This document shows, piece after piece, positions 35,261 to 46,277 of a DNA stretch of 64,000 bases. Every line of letters begins with the position of its first letter. The first letter of the stretch is position 1. The translations under genes were made by a program, and so were the position numbers. The notes below the pieces were generated by a model that made no database searches, was not told where the DNA came from, and saw only the letters and a program-made list of their open reading frames with translations. The stretch is from Chrysopilus asiliformis (Eukaryota; Arthropoda; Insecta; Diptera; Rhagionidae): positions 61,415,182 to 61,479,181 of the forward strand of contig OZ035963.1 of the NCBI GenBank assembly GCA_964034945.1, written 5' to 3'.

Positions 35261-35995
35261 CAGTGTAACCTCATTAGTTCGGATCAATTAAAACGGAGGT
35301 GATGATTACAGTTTTTTTAGTTTGTAAAACTAGTGTAGACTTCCTTAATCTCCTTATAGCAAGGGTATCTTGTAATGCCGCTTGATTTTCTTCCGCCCAT
35401 TGTAGGCATACACTGAAGCTGTTGATGACGACTCCATTTAATACTACCTCCCATTTCAACCACTTCAAGACCTTACTTTTCTTCGTTACACACGTCTTCT
35501 AGAGGCAAGTTTTCATTTTCATTGATCAATTCCTCTATCTATACTCCTGTTAATTGATCCTCTGTTCTTTTTGACGTCCGATATGGTTGAAGTTTCTACT
35601 TGGAATTCTCTAGCTAATGCCTTACCACTATCTCCCCTGCCCAGTTTCCAAAATGGTGTTTTTCTCGGCCAGAGACAATGTTTTATGTGATCTTTCGGTG
35701 GCATTTTGAAATACTTCGAAATCACATGAATAACCAAATGCAATGCCAGAGACAGGGATGACAGATGCATACCGAAGAATCACCCTGTGGGCTCAAAATA
35801 GCTCCAAAATGGGGTGTGAAACCCCCTATATATTTCCTTGGCCAGAAATACCTACAAAATTACTCTCATTCTGTGAATCCGGATTACCAAAGTAGTTCAA
35901 ATCCGGATTACAATATGCATAATGCAATGAATTATCTTGTCCGAATTATTGAATGATTCGGATTACTGGAGGTCCGGACTAACAAGGTTGCACTG
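35261..35995 (-). mobile_element. pogo/Tigger-like element, internally deleted
   Basis: Left TIR CAGTGTAACCTCATTAGTTC; the right end reads CAGTGCAACCTTGTTAGTCC in reverse complement. TA flanks both ends (35259-35260, 35996-35997). On the minus strand, about 35700-35560 encodes a CENP-B/pogo-type N-terminal segment (KLGRGDSGKALAREF, TSTISDVKKN), the helix-turn-helix DNA-binding part. About 35420-35330 encodes a short AEENQAALQDTLAIRRLRK tail. The whole DDE catalytic core is missing, so it cannot move by itself. 735 bp. Confidence 0.87.
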
Positions 35996-37094
35996 TATTA
36001 ACATATTTTTCTTAACCACAAAGATTAAAAAAATATGTTTTCCTTCTCTCGGTGATTTATGCAGTTGGTGTGATAATTTATTTTTAGTGTGCCCTTCCGC
36101 GGCAACTTTTGCGTTTCTACAAGCGGATTTTAATCTGATTATCACCACTCAGGTGGATATTTCGATAAGATCGTTTCCGAATTTCATACGATTTGTGTCA
36201 TTTGGTATAATATGGAAATAGACTTACTTTGTTTAGGAAATTTCACCCCCCGCCATATACTTTTCAAAATACAAAACCGATTTTCATCCAATTTCCGCCA
36301 TTCAGTTCGAACAATTTATTCTGCCCTACTTATTTATAATCCTTCCACTACATGGGACTGCAACATTTATAAGGTTTTACTAACTATCAACATTTGGAGA
36401 CGTAAAACAAACTCAATTCACTACAGATACTTTGTTTTTTTTTACATTTTGATAGAATTTTAAAATCCTTCAATTTTTTTTTACCAGAATTTATTTTATT
36501 CAAATTTTGATCCTTTTGGATTTCCCCTTCCCCCCTCTCCCCCCTTGCATTGTTTTTTTTTGTTACACTACCCCATTCCCTTCTTCTCAGGCCCTTCCCC
36601 CATAAAAAATAATGTGGTTTTTAAATATTCAAATTTAGGGTGGGCCGGAAAAGTCAAGTTTCGATTCATACATATTAGGTGAACCGAAAATGTGAAGTTT
36701 TGGAGTTGATAAAATTTTAAAGTATCTACTTTTTTAAAAAAGAAAGGTTTTCAGTTTAAATTTTTTCGATTTTTCTTATTTTTAAAAAAATAAAGGGCCA
36801 TTCCACGAAAATTTTTGATAGAAAGCAAAGTGAAAGGTTTTTTAAAAAAAAAAAAACTAATGTCTGTTTGCTTTTAATTCAAGTTTAAATTAAATTTTCG
36901 CCCCCCAAAAAAAGGGATGAATGGTGAAAATAATTTTCTTACACTCATTATTTGACTTATTAACTAAACACAGCGTGATTACTAAATCTCATTACTCCTT
37001 CTCCATTTGCTGATAATGAAATATTCTGGCTGCTCTAATCGGCATCATAAAATACCTTATATTATGTTTTGCACTCCCTAAATTTTTATACTGG

Positions 37095-37100
37095 TTTATT
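37095..37100 (-). promoter_or_regulatory. Candidate polyadenylation signal of the obstructor gene
   Basis: AATAAA on the minus strand, about 190 bp after the stop codon at 37287. The position is plausible, but the hexamer is common in AT-rich DNA. Confidence 0.3.
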
Positions 37101-37286
37101 GACCTTTTTTGGATAAAATAAAATCCGTGGTTTCTTCCAACTAAATTAAATATTTACACATTTTTTAATCACGTAATCAAAAAATTACCAGCAACCCCAA
37201 GAATCGACACAGGGATCCTTGCAACTATTATGAAAACGAAAAACCTTCATCAGCTATTTGCATGTTGGTCAATTAATTAGAAAATT

Positions 37287-37600
37287 TCAAGCCACCGACG
37301 ACGACCGTAGCGGAGAAAAGTTAATAAACGTAGGGAAAAGCTGTGGGAAATTCACCTGTCTTTCTTGTTCATCCTTGCTAATTGACGGCCGCTGATTGTT
37401 GGGCAGATCGTCAATTGGAGGTGGTGTGGTCGGGATGTCGCAGTCTTCGGTAGGTGGAACAACACATCTTAGCGAGTGTTTGTCGAACACCAGCATCGCA
37501 GGACATCTCTGAAGACGAGGGTAACCGCCCTGACATTGCCAGTAGCGATTGCAGGACTTTCCTAGTGGCACATTGCCATTTGCGTCCTCGTTGCAAAGAG
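37287..37600 (-). CDS. Obstructor-like gene, ChtBD2 domain 3 and C-terminal exon
   Basis: Acceptor TTTTAG; completes a Pro codon then LCNEDANGNVPLGKSCNRYW. The domain is followed by a Pro/Thr-rich linker and a charged tail (SISKDEQERQ). The frame reads on to TGA at 37287, but CAG/GTGAAT at 37356 is a good donor, so the true exon could stop there and continue in an unseen exon. Confidence 0.85.
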
Positions 37601-38592
37601 CTAAAATAAATTCATAATTAAATAAAATTCATCTTAATATCTCTAACAACACAAAAAGTCGTATAGTGGTCGTCGCGACTACAAAGTGAAAAAATTTGTT
37701 AAAATTACAAGCGCCACTTTACGGCTTATTGTGTTATTTAGGAAATTTAAAAAAATCCATTTCCATATCACTAATAACACAAAAGGTCGCAAAGTCGTTG
37801 AAAACTTGTCGCAGCGACCGTAAAGTCATAAAATTGATGAGAAATAAGGCGAGACGTCCACGTTGCGACCTGTTGTGCTACTTGGCATCTTCTTTTTGAT
37901 CTCCCTTACGATGTTTTTGGCATCCATCCACATTTTCGGGCCAGTCACAACTATGGGCATTTTCATTGTACAGCAAACCACCAATACACAATTGCTCGGT
38001 CGCTGTGCCATTCCAGCATGTCCAATATCGGGTACAGGAAGTCTCATGTCCAAAGATTCCATACAACCAATCACAATGTTCAGTCGATATTGGTCCATCT
38101 GTAAATGTCAAATAGTACAAGAACTTCATTTAATAGGCAGATAACCAAGCCCTAATATTCCCGATGAATTTCTGCACAGTCCCTATGTGACCCAGGAAAG
38201 TCAATTTTACAGCAGCCCGGAGCAACCCTTACCCGATCTGAAATTAATCCAGGTGCTCCCGATATGTTGCCCACATGTTAAATTGACCTTTCTCGATTAC
38301 ATCAGAGACAAATAACGAAAGAATAGTTGGTGAATTGAACGTGATTTCGAAGGATACTCACTTGCTAACTGCTTGTCCTCGCAGTAATTCGAACGCCAGG
38401 GGTAGTCGCAACCCTCTGTTACACCTCGATGTTTTCCGGCAAATACAAGCCCATTTGGACAGTCGTAAAGCTCCGGCTGGTGATTGATGCACTCCCAGTA
38501 TCTGTCGCAGTAGGTCTCGTCGGGAACAACTCGTGATTTGGTCTTGCATGGATCCTCCTGGTTACCTTTTAGCTTTTGTCCACTTGTCGAAC
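37287..38592 (-). CDS. Obstructor/CPAP3-type chitin-binding cuticle protein, 3 exons (5' exon missing)
   Basis: Exons 38362-38592, 37910-38098 and 37287-37600 join in frame with GT-AG introns to give about 243 residues ending in TGA. They encode three Peritrophin-A (ChtBD2) domains, each with six cysteines: from PCKTKSRVV to SNYCEDKQ, from HCDWLYGIFG to VDGCQKH, and from LCNEDANG to PPTEDCDIP. Aromatic residues of the chitin-binding face are present (CDRYWEC, CTRYWTC, CNRYWQC). This three-domain layout is that of obstructor/CPAP3 proteins, which are secreted and organise chitin in insect cuticle and trachea. The first visible exon begins mid-codon, so a signal-peptide exon must lie to the right; I could not identify it. 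The subfamily may be obstructor-E-like, but I am not sure. Confidence 0.93.
37655..37890. repeat. Intronic repeat with 'cacaaaaggtcgcaaag' boxes
   Basis: Two related modules ('taacacaaaaagtcgtatagtggtcg' like and 'cacaaaaggtcgcaaagtcg') in the intron before the last obstructor exon. Similar boxes occur at 2800-3060 and 18190-18235. Diverged dispersed repeat. Confidence 0.45.
37910..38098 (-). CDS. Obstructor-like gene, ChtBD2 domain 2 exon
   Basis: Acceptor TTTACAG; the split Asn codon is completed and the frame reads GPISTEHCDWLYGIFGHE. Six cysteines, with CTRYWTCWNGT and CDWPENVDGC. It ends QKH plus one base at donor GTAAGG. Confidence 0.94.
38362..38592 (-). CDS. Obstructor-like gene, ChtBD2 domain 1 exon
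   Basis: Acceptor TTTCCAG at its start; two bases complete a split codon, then STSGQKLKGNQEDPCKTK. Domain 1 has six Cys, including CDRYWEC and LYDCPNGLVFAG. It ends DKQLA plus one base at donor GTGAGT. Confidence 0.93.
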
Positions 38593-41273
38593 CTGGAAAT
38601 GAGAAATAATGAGGTTATTAGGGGTTGTTGTTTTTTCTTAAAAAAAGTCAGCATGGGTTAAATTTGCTTCCAGAGTTTAAAATTTACTTTAAAATTTGGC
38701 GCCTCTAAAAAAAATTACTTGTATCCCTTTTTGGAAATTTTGTATAGAGTTTATTGAGGGCGTACCGCTTCAGACCCCCTCCCCGCAAAAGTGTCACGTT
38801 AGAATAAAAAATTAGACGCTTTAATATTTGAAAAATATTGGTTTCGAAATTTTAACTGAAAGTTTAAACTCATTCAACGCCGCATACGGCAAAATAATTC
38901 CCAACAAAGGATTTTTCATGTTTTTTATATTCATATCAGAAATAATCCCATCATAGATTCCCATTCAAACTAAAATACATTTTTTGCCACTACATTTCAA
39001 AATACATTGCAAAAAAAAATACTAAAAATAACTCCCATTCAAATGTAAAATAAACACCAGGATATTTCCAGTTTACATCTTCAAATAAATGAAACATAGA
39101 CTGAATATGCTGTACATATGTGATGTTATACAGGCGCGTCCAACAATATGTTTCATTTCCAGGGAAATTGTTGAGGCTGGATGACATGTTGGAAGTGATG
39201 TGCGACAACCGGAAATAAATACAAGTAAATGAACACGCAATACTCGTATTTATACATAAGCGAAAGCAACAGAATCCAAATTGAAAAAGTTTTTTTTAGC
39301 ATTTCGCATCTACATATGCATTTGTGTAATTTTTGAATTCAAATACAGTGAGAACCGGCAATAACGATCTGTGCTGGATTGAGATATTTGTCGTTGATTG
39401 TATTTTTGGTACAGAATTCAAAAACCTTCAGACATTATTTTATAAGAAAAATTCCATGTTTTGGGCATGTTTTGAGCTAATCTAAATTTATCCTCCTCCC
39501 TTAACCCCTCACCAGACAACTTCTGAAATGTTAAAGCAACTTTGATCCGGTTTTCACTATTAAACAAGTCGCATCTTAAAAAAATTTACCTCCCACTAAA
39601 ATTACCTCCACTGCTCCCTTCCTTCTCCCCACAGTACCCGGCTTGGGTTATTTGCTGAATTTTTGAACCGATTTTACAAAGCAGACAAAAATAAAGTATT
39701 TGATATCTTCATAAAACTACAACCGATTCCACTCAATCGACGAAAAATTTCGTTAAAATACTTCGTACTTAATTAGGCGTCATTATATTCGGATTCCATC
39801 GTCTATTCTACCTTACAATTAGTGTGCTATCTCCCAACCATTCTGGTTCAGGAAAATTCCGCATATATATATGGGTTTTTACATATCGTTAGGCCCTTGC
39901 ATAAAAGCACACTTTGCGTAAATCCTGGAAAAAAAAATTCAAATGGCTGGACAACAGCTAAAATTACAAACACAAAATTTGTATATGACAAATGAATAGA
40001 ATGTGGATATGAGAAAAAAATTCATGATGTGTTTCTGGCGCATTGCATTGCCGTTACAGTTGTGCTGTGTCAAATTTTCCCTTCAAAACAAGGACATTGC
40101 ATACTTTTAGGCGATCTGAAAACTCCTCATCCCAGTATTTGTTGTTCATTTAGAATTTTGATACCCGTTAAAAGGCATTTTGCGGAATGAATACGAACCA
40201 CAAAAGTAGGCACCATCAGTTTATCCATCCAGACGAGATGCATATCAAATAACGGTGTATGTAGAGATAACATATTGACAACAGCTGCTGCATTAGGACG
40301 CTATCGGGAAAGTTTTAAGCCGAAATTAATGATTTGGCAATAGCAAACCGAGAACATAACTCACTAATTGAAATTTTCAAGTACAAACGGCACTGAATAT
40401 GAATCTACAAAATTACTTCCTTTGATCTGTTTAAGGGCAGAAAATAGCAAACCCTATCGGAATGTGCTTTTAATTTGAAAAAAAAATGAAAGGATGGAAA
40501 AAACGATTTATTAGAAACATTTTTTAGGGAAGGAAAACTTTTAAATCCACTCTAGATTTTTTCTGCAAATTAAAAATGATATCTTCTACAATCAACTGTA
40601 TTTCAAAGTTCATCTGTTCACACATTTCCAGAAATTCTCTTATTTTTATAACTTATCCAAGGAAATAAAGTAGTACTGTCTAAAAATTTAATTACCACCA
40701 GAAAACTCCATTTGTCAACTGTTTTATTCAAATTTTGAACTACTGTTCTCAACATCAAGTTTTAGCAATATGAACTGAAGTCAAAAGAGACAAATCTTGA
40801 AAGTTTCATGAATTAACGTTTCTCATTTCAAGTTACATGTTTCAGAAACTTAATTTTGTTATTCTGTTTTTGATTTCTGGAAATAACGAATTCCGTAGAG
40901 TCACAATAATGTGACGAGAAACTTGAGTTGTGTTGAGTAAAACAAAGAATAGTATATGAATTTCTTATACTGATGCTCAGGGCCGTACCAAGGCAAAGCG
41001 GCACCCAGGACCAAAGCTGTATATGTACCCTTTCGAAAAATATGATAAAATGCATTTTTGTGTATGCTTGGAAGTTTTGAAAAACCGATCAGAGAGAAGA
41101 GGTTTTTCTCAATTTTTGTTTGTGATTATCTATATTTAAAAACTGTACCTAAGTTCTTCAGTATGCAACGAAAAGTGTGCCACATGCAAGATTTTTATCA
41201 AAAGAATGTATACATGTGAAAAAATTTTTGCGCCGCTGGTAAAAAATTGCAATTGCAAAAGTCAAATATAGTC

Positions 41274-41686
41274 CTAAGGATGTGAAATTTTTGAAAAATA
41301 CCGGTTTTCGGTTAAACCGGTTTTTAAGACTTCGGTTTAAACCGGGTACAAAAAACCGGTTATTAAAACACCAAAAAACCGTTTTGTTCAAATTGGGTAG
41401 GTTAGGTCTTAGACGCAACAAATACACTACAAGACAAACAAAAGACGTGAAGTGCCATATAATCCATTAAGAGGCCATAAATGGCACAATATAATATTGT
41501 ATTTGGTTTAGAGTGCCTAAAAAGAAGTGTTTCTAACAAATCAGTTGCACGAAAATTGGTTTAAAATTATTTTTCCGTTTTTTTGAACGGTTTTTGGCTT
41601 TAAAAAAAACACCGGGTATAACCGTGCAAAAAAACACCGAAAAACACCGGGTAACCGGTTTAACCGGTTCTTTTTTGACATCCCTA
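41274..41686. mobile_element. Probable hAT-like relic with AACCGGTT-rich ends
   Basis: The left end 'ctaaggatgtgaaatttttg' and the right end 'ttttttgacatccctac' form an imperfect terminal inverted repeat. Just inside are clustered 'aaccggttt' boxes in opposite orientations. A partial hAT-like terminus CAGGGCCG lies at 40978 and CGGCCCTG ends at 41698, so two elements may overlap. No target duplication could be confirmed. Confidence 0.45.
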
Positions 41687-41732
41687 CTCCCGGCCCTGTT
41701 TCCCCAGACATTGTCCACTTGAGTGAAGTAGT

Positions 41733-41812
41733 GATCCTCCTGTTATTGGTAAAGCAATTTCTTTGAGTAACGAACTATGGTTATTGGTGGGTAAGCAATT
41801 TCTTTGAGTACA
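41733..41812. repeat. Tandem ~44-bp duplication
   Basis: 'ttattggt..aagcaatttctttgagta' occurs twice in succession with a few changes. Confidence 0.7.
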
Positions 41813-42125
41813 AGGGCAGTCCTTTACAATTTTGTTTCTTTCAATATAATTCGCATATCCAAAAATGCAACACAAAAGCCATCATCCCTTATCGTTGTAA
41901 ATTTTTTAATGGCACAGTTTTGTCGCAACAAACCTGGTCCAAAACAGAAAACTGCATCATAATCTGTCGAAATGTTGCCTGAACAAATATTCAGGCAGTC
42001 AAATAACATCATGAGTCATTTTTACAACATATTTTATGTAGTTTTATCAAAATTTCAAGTTTCGTATTGAATTTTCCGCGAGTTATCGCATTTACAGATA
42101 GACAATAATAAAGTTTTCTATGTGC

Positions 42126-42292
42126 CTGTTTACATTGAGACTCATTTTGAGGCGGCACGTCTTTCGCTCCGGCCAAGTATGGGTGAGGGACGCAGTGGGG
42201 AGGGCAGTGGTTGCTCTCCCCACTGCGTCCTTCACCTACACTTGGCCGGAGCGAAAGACGTGCCGCCTCAAAATGAGTCTCAATGTAAACAG
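42126..42292. repeat. 167-bp near-perfect GC-rich hairpin (foldback element)
   Basis: Two ~80-bp arms starting CTGTTTACATTGAGACTCAT are reverse complements with about four mismatches, centred at 42209 with almost no loop. The sequence is far richer in GC than its flanks. An open frame through it is a by-product. It may be a foldback MITE or an inverted duplication; flanking duplications are not clear. Confidence 0.92.
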
Positions 42293-43394
42293 CCGATATA
42301 GAGTATAAAATCGTATCAACAATTCGTGTTAGGACTTTACAGTCTACAACTATTTACTCTATTCTCGCAGTTCACGTACATACGATTCTCTTAATCCAAA
42401 ATTAAAAATTAAATCGTAATTCTTTACCGAGAAAATGTAAATTCAAATTGTTCCCGCTTAATTGTTTTCCCAGATTTTCTTCCAGTTCCAATGAACTACA
42501 CTGGAAAAGAATCGCTTTGTCACATTTTCTTTATTCCTCGTATTGTGAAAATTCACCAATCTACTTGTGAGTATAAGGACTTGTAATAAAATGGCAAAAA
42601 AAAACAACTAATTGGGAGAAATTCTGTATAAACAGAAATGAAACGAAATCACATTAAAAGTTAGCTTTCATCAAGAATGCTCAAAATATATTTCAATCCT
42701 CCTTCGGGATTTAACCTTAGTATGTACTCAAACTCGCTGTACAAGGACTCCAAATGCCAAGCTAGTGGTTCTCCTTGAAATTCTTGCTGTGCACCGCATA
42801 CACACACACACACGCCGCACGGTTTCGACATTTTTCGCACAAGAATTCAAATCTTTGTTTCCCTACGAGTTTGTGTTTTTCACATCCTCCTAGATGGCTT
42901 TTGCCTTTGCATCCCACGAAAAACTTCATACGTTCTACTTGCGTACTTTACACAGTGCCAGTCCACCCTAGTGAGCCATTCTCACACTCCACTAGGCGAA
43001 TGGAAGACAATCTGTTATCCTGGGAATGAAGATTCATTCTCCTCGCTGCTCCTTTTGGTCCTTCGGGTTAATGGAAATGGAAAAATTGTGGCGCAAAATT
43101 TACTAGACTTCTTGTTTCACAAAAAATAAAACCAACTGAAAATAAGGAAAATGTATTGTATTGTAAGGACTCGAAGCAAAAAGCAAATAAATCCAAGCTT
43201 TCTGCCATTTGAAATATGGTCTCTCTATTGTCTGATGTCACGGGAGAAGCTTGTTCTCAAACACCCACAACAAGTACACGAATGAGGTGGTCCCATACAT
43301 CATACAGCGGAAGATTGAAGGATACAAGACGGTGTCATTGGATAAGAACAAGCGATATCATCATAAGGATCAAACCGCAGTAACGCGGCGGTAC

Positions 43395-43976
43395 ATGAAC
43401 ATTACCAGTTATCCTGTCCCCAAATGTATTGAAAGTTCGTGCAGTCAATCACTTTCGCTTTATAAGGACACGAAAATTCATCAGCATGAGTTCGGCAACA
43501 TCCCCACAAAAATAGACAATTCTCCTGGTGAAAAAAAATTCCGAGTACCCGCCATTGGTATCAGGAACCCTTGTCTCAATGGGGATGTCACACATTTCTC
43601 ACTCGCGAAAATACAAAAAAAACACACATTTCAAATATACGTCTGGCTGCCATACATACTGATCACTTTGGTGTACACAAAATTTAGAAATTCTCACCGA
43701 TTTTTTTTTTTGCCATTCGCACTTCAAAAAAGTTTAACAGAAATCCTTCAGGAGCCGCAAAAAATGGATAACTTCGGGAAAACTCAAGACGAATTCGGCA
43801 CTTCTTCTCACGAAAAACATATTTTCTCGATTTTTCCACACATAAAACATCCACTCGGTTTGCCACCCGCTCCCCCAAAGATTTTCTTTTTATTCGCAAG
43901 GATATCAAAAAGTTTCTTGTTTTCACTTCCAAATGCTGTCATTGGGATAACATTATGTGGTGAGGAATTTCCTTAA
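43395..43976 (+). CDS. Candidate long ORF, unknown (weak)
   Basis: The longest open frame of the window runs from 43251 to a stop at 43976 (242 codons with the stop), but its upstream part opens on TTG. The first ATG is at 43395, giving 193 residues. There is one hydrophobic stretch (IYVWLPYILITLVY) and a Phe-rich C-terminal half; no domain is recognised. It has no homology signal, no splice evidence and no neighbouring gene. It may be chance, or an exon of an unknown gene. Confidence 0.2.
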   Translation: MNITSYPVPKCIESSCSQSLSLYKDTKIHQHEFGNIPTKIDNSPGEKKFRVPAIGIRNPCLNGDVTHFSLAKIQKKHTFQIYVWLPYILITLVYTKFRNSHRFFFLPFALQKSLTEILQEPQKMDNFGKTQDEFGTSSHEKHIFSIFPHIKHPLGLPPAPPKIFFLFARISKSFLFSLPNAVIGITLCGEEFP

Positions 43977-45948
43977 ATCTACGATTTATTGAAAGGCGGT
44001 GCAGCTGATATATCAGGAAGGTCTTCAAACAAGTTTGGTTGTGGAAACAAAAGGACTCAGGCTTGGAGGGTGGAATTTTCCCCGGTGTTTGTTTGAAAAA
44101 TTGCTATTTCATCGCATTTGCAATATTTGCACATTTTTCTTATAGCACTTAAAGTGATGCCGTTGGTAGTGGGAGATTCTTCACAGTTGAATTCTTTTTG
44201 ACTGGACTTGGCTGCAAAGAAGTCATGGTCATTTTTATCGGGCAGTACAAGAAAAAGGATGTGGAAAACTGTTTTATTCATGGTTTGCTGAAGTTGATTT
44301 TTACGAGATTTTTAAAGACGTTTCTTACCCCCTTCCCTAAAAATGCGTATAATCAAATCTAACGGAAATAAAATTTCCCACATTTTTTGATGTGACGGAA
44401 TATTTTACATATTTCTAACAATTCTTGAGATATTTGAAAAACTTTAAATATTGCACATAAAACCTATGTGCTGTTCACATCAGATATCTCTTTCATAACG
44501 TCCAAATCAGTGTACCGATTTTGACACATATAGTTGAATTTTCAGGATGATTTTTGAACACAAAAAATTCCTCTTTCCCCGTTAAATCGAATCCCCTCTT
44601 CCGATAACTTTTGTCCGATAACTTTTCCCCTCTTCCGATAACTCTTTGCGACGAGATAATCCGTAACTACTCATTTTGTCCCACTCCATCTTCCCCTCGT
44701 GTAAAAATGCGTCTGGCTCCTTAACAAAATTAAGGTTTTTCATTACCGAAAGCTTGAGAAGTTTTTTAAGACGATGAATTTAAACGCCCTTTTTTAGGGA
44801 ACCGATTTTTGGGCGCCCAAAATAAAACTCTTTCATTAATTGTGAAAAACAAATCATCGCATAATTAAAATTATTTGCATTTCGCTAATCTTTTATCCAC
44901 ACTGAGTATTAACTTTGAATTTCCCCCAACCACCGTGTATAGATATAAAAAAATCCAGTATTTAGCTTCATATTCAAATGTGTTTTCCTAAACAATTTCA
45001 GCTAAATTGTTTAAATAAATAAAATGTTCGCTGGTTGATTAAATAATAAAATAAAATTAAGCAAATTTCTCTTTCCAGTCAGCATTCGCTCATTTGTTGT
45101 GTCCCGGACGAAAGTTAACCACTTCTGTTCCAATTCGCCATGCAGAAATATTCAACTACTCTTCACGGAAGAAATATTCTTGATAAAATCTTAGAAAATC
45201 TAAAATCAAGCCTGTTGTATGTTTGTTTTGATCAACGGAAAAGTTAAACACTGCCAAGGACGAAACAAGGAATCGCTTAAGTTCGCAAACGTCCGTTGAA
45301 TTCAAATGAAGCGCAACGGGAGAACGCTGAGACCATAAACATCCTGGAGGATCCTTCAATCGTGCCTGCCAGCCCGGGAAATTGTCTCTAGCGTCTTTGT
45401 GATTGTCGAATTAGAGGAATAACTCGAGAAAGCCGCCTTTCTTTCAATAAGGGCACAAACTGGAATGTGGGATAGGTTCAGAAAGTGGAGAATATTTTTC
45501 TTCTCCCAAACTCAAACACCCGCAGATTGATTCTATTCAAATTTTATGTCTTTTCTGCTTCAGTTTTTCTCTATTATTTTTTCCTGTATATTTTTTACAC
45601 ACTTCTAAATACTGTGAGTACATTTTGGTATTTTCTCAAGAAAGTTCCTTTATTTCATCAATTCTGATGGTGCCATCAAAAAAATCTTGGCCAAGACGAC
45701 GATTCGAGTTTATGTTTGGAATACTTAAAATATGTCTGATTTGAGTGAATTGCCTGGAACTGACGATTGCTAAACCACCCCCCGAATACGAAAAAAAACT
45801 CCGAGAGCGCTGGAGATTTTCTGAATTTCAAATTCTCAAATAATCTTTCGGTTAGACAGAATATCCATCTTCTTGTGGGCAACAGTAGTTCGTTAGGACA
45901 AAGTGTGAATAATTTTACGACTCAAGGAATGATTTTATTAAATAACCA

Positions 45949-46277
45949 GGGCATCAATCGTGTAACGAGACGCGTCTCCGTCTTTGAGCTGAGACGGCGA
46001 CATCGACGCGACACGTTTTTCTAATCGTGTATCGCGACACTAAAAAAAATTCTTAAATGTCTGAAATAATATAAATTTATTATAATTTAAATACAAAAAC
46101 CTATAGTATTTACTTTGGTTCGTCCATTGTGAAATGACAGACTGAGCGACACCTCGAACTGTGTCGCTGAACGAAAAGACTCGTCGCTAGTATGCAACGA
46201 CGCGTCTCCATACACGATTCCTTTTCTTCATGAAAGACGCGATTTCGTGTCTGCGTCTCGTTACACGATTAATGCCC
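45949..46277. mobile_element. TIR element, GGGCATYAATCGTGTAACG ends
   Basis: The first 25 bases at 45949 match the reverse complement of the right end at 24 positions (C/T at base 7) and read on into GAGACGC. The interior has further 'gacgcgtctc' and 'cgtgta(t)cg' boxes in both orientations. 329 bp, non-coding. No clear target duplication, so the superfamily is unassigned. Confidence 0.8.

Larger units (their letters stand above)
18811..37286. other. Intergenic region between Galk and the obstructor gene
   Basis: About 18.5 kb with no gene I can defend. It contains gtctgtc microsatellites (19728-19790, 22565-22735), a ~100-bp tandem duplication (26571-26797), a TIR element (25173-25417), local triplications (29930-30330, 33744-34100), C-rich tracts (32140-32380) and a pogo-like relic (35261-35995). 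The Galk promoter should lie just right of 18810; no TATA or other element is distinctive. Stretches 23000-25100, 26800-29850, 30500-32100, 32500-33700 and 36000-37080 show only AT-rich unique-looking sequence with a few dispersed-repeat fragments. Confidence 0.7.

Noticed and set aside
40978..41698. Single hAT element bounded by CAGGGCCG and CGGCCCTG
   Set aside because: Flanking 8-mers do not match, so these ends may belong to different insertions; only the inner relic was listed.
42120..42308. 62-codon frame
   Set aside because: Falls exactly on the 167-bp hairpin and is symmetrical by construction.
44057..44281. Minus frame starting MNKTVFHILFLVL as the missing signal-peptide exon of the obstructor gene
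   Set aside because: The hydrophobic core is short and no good phase-1 donor follows; association would be guesswork.
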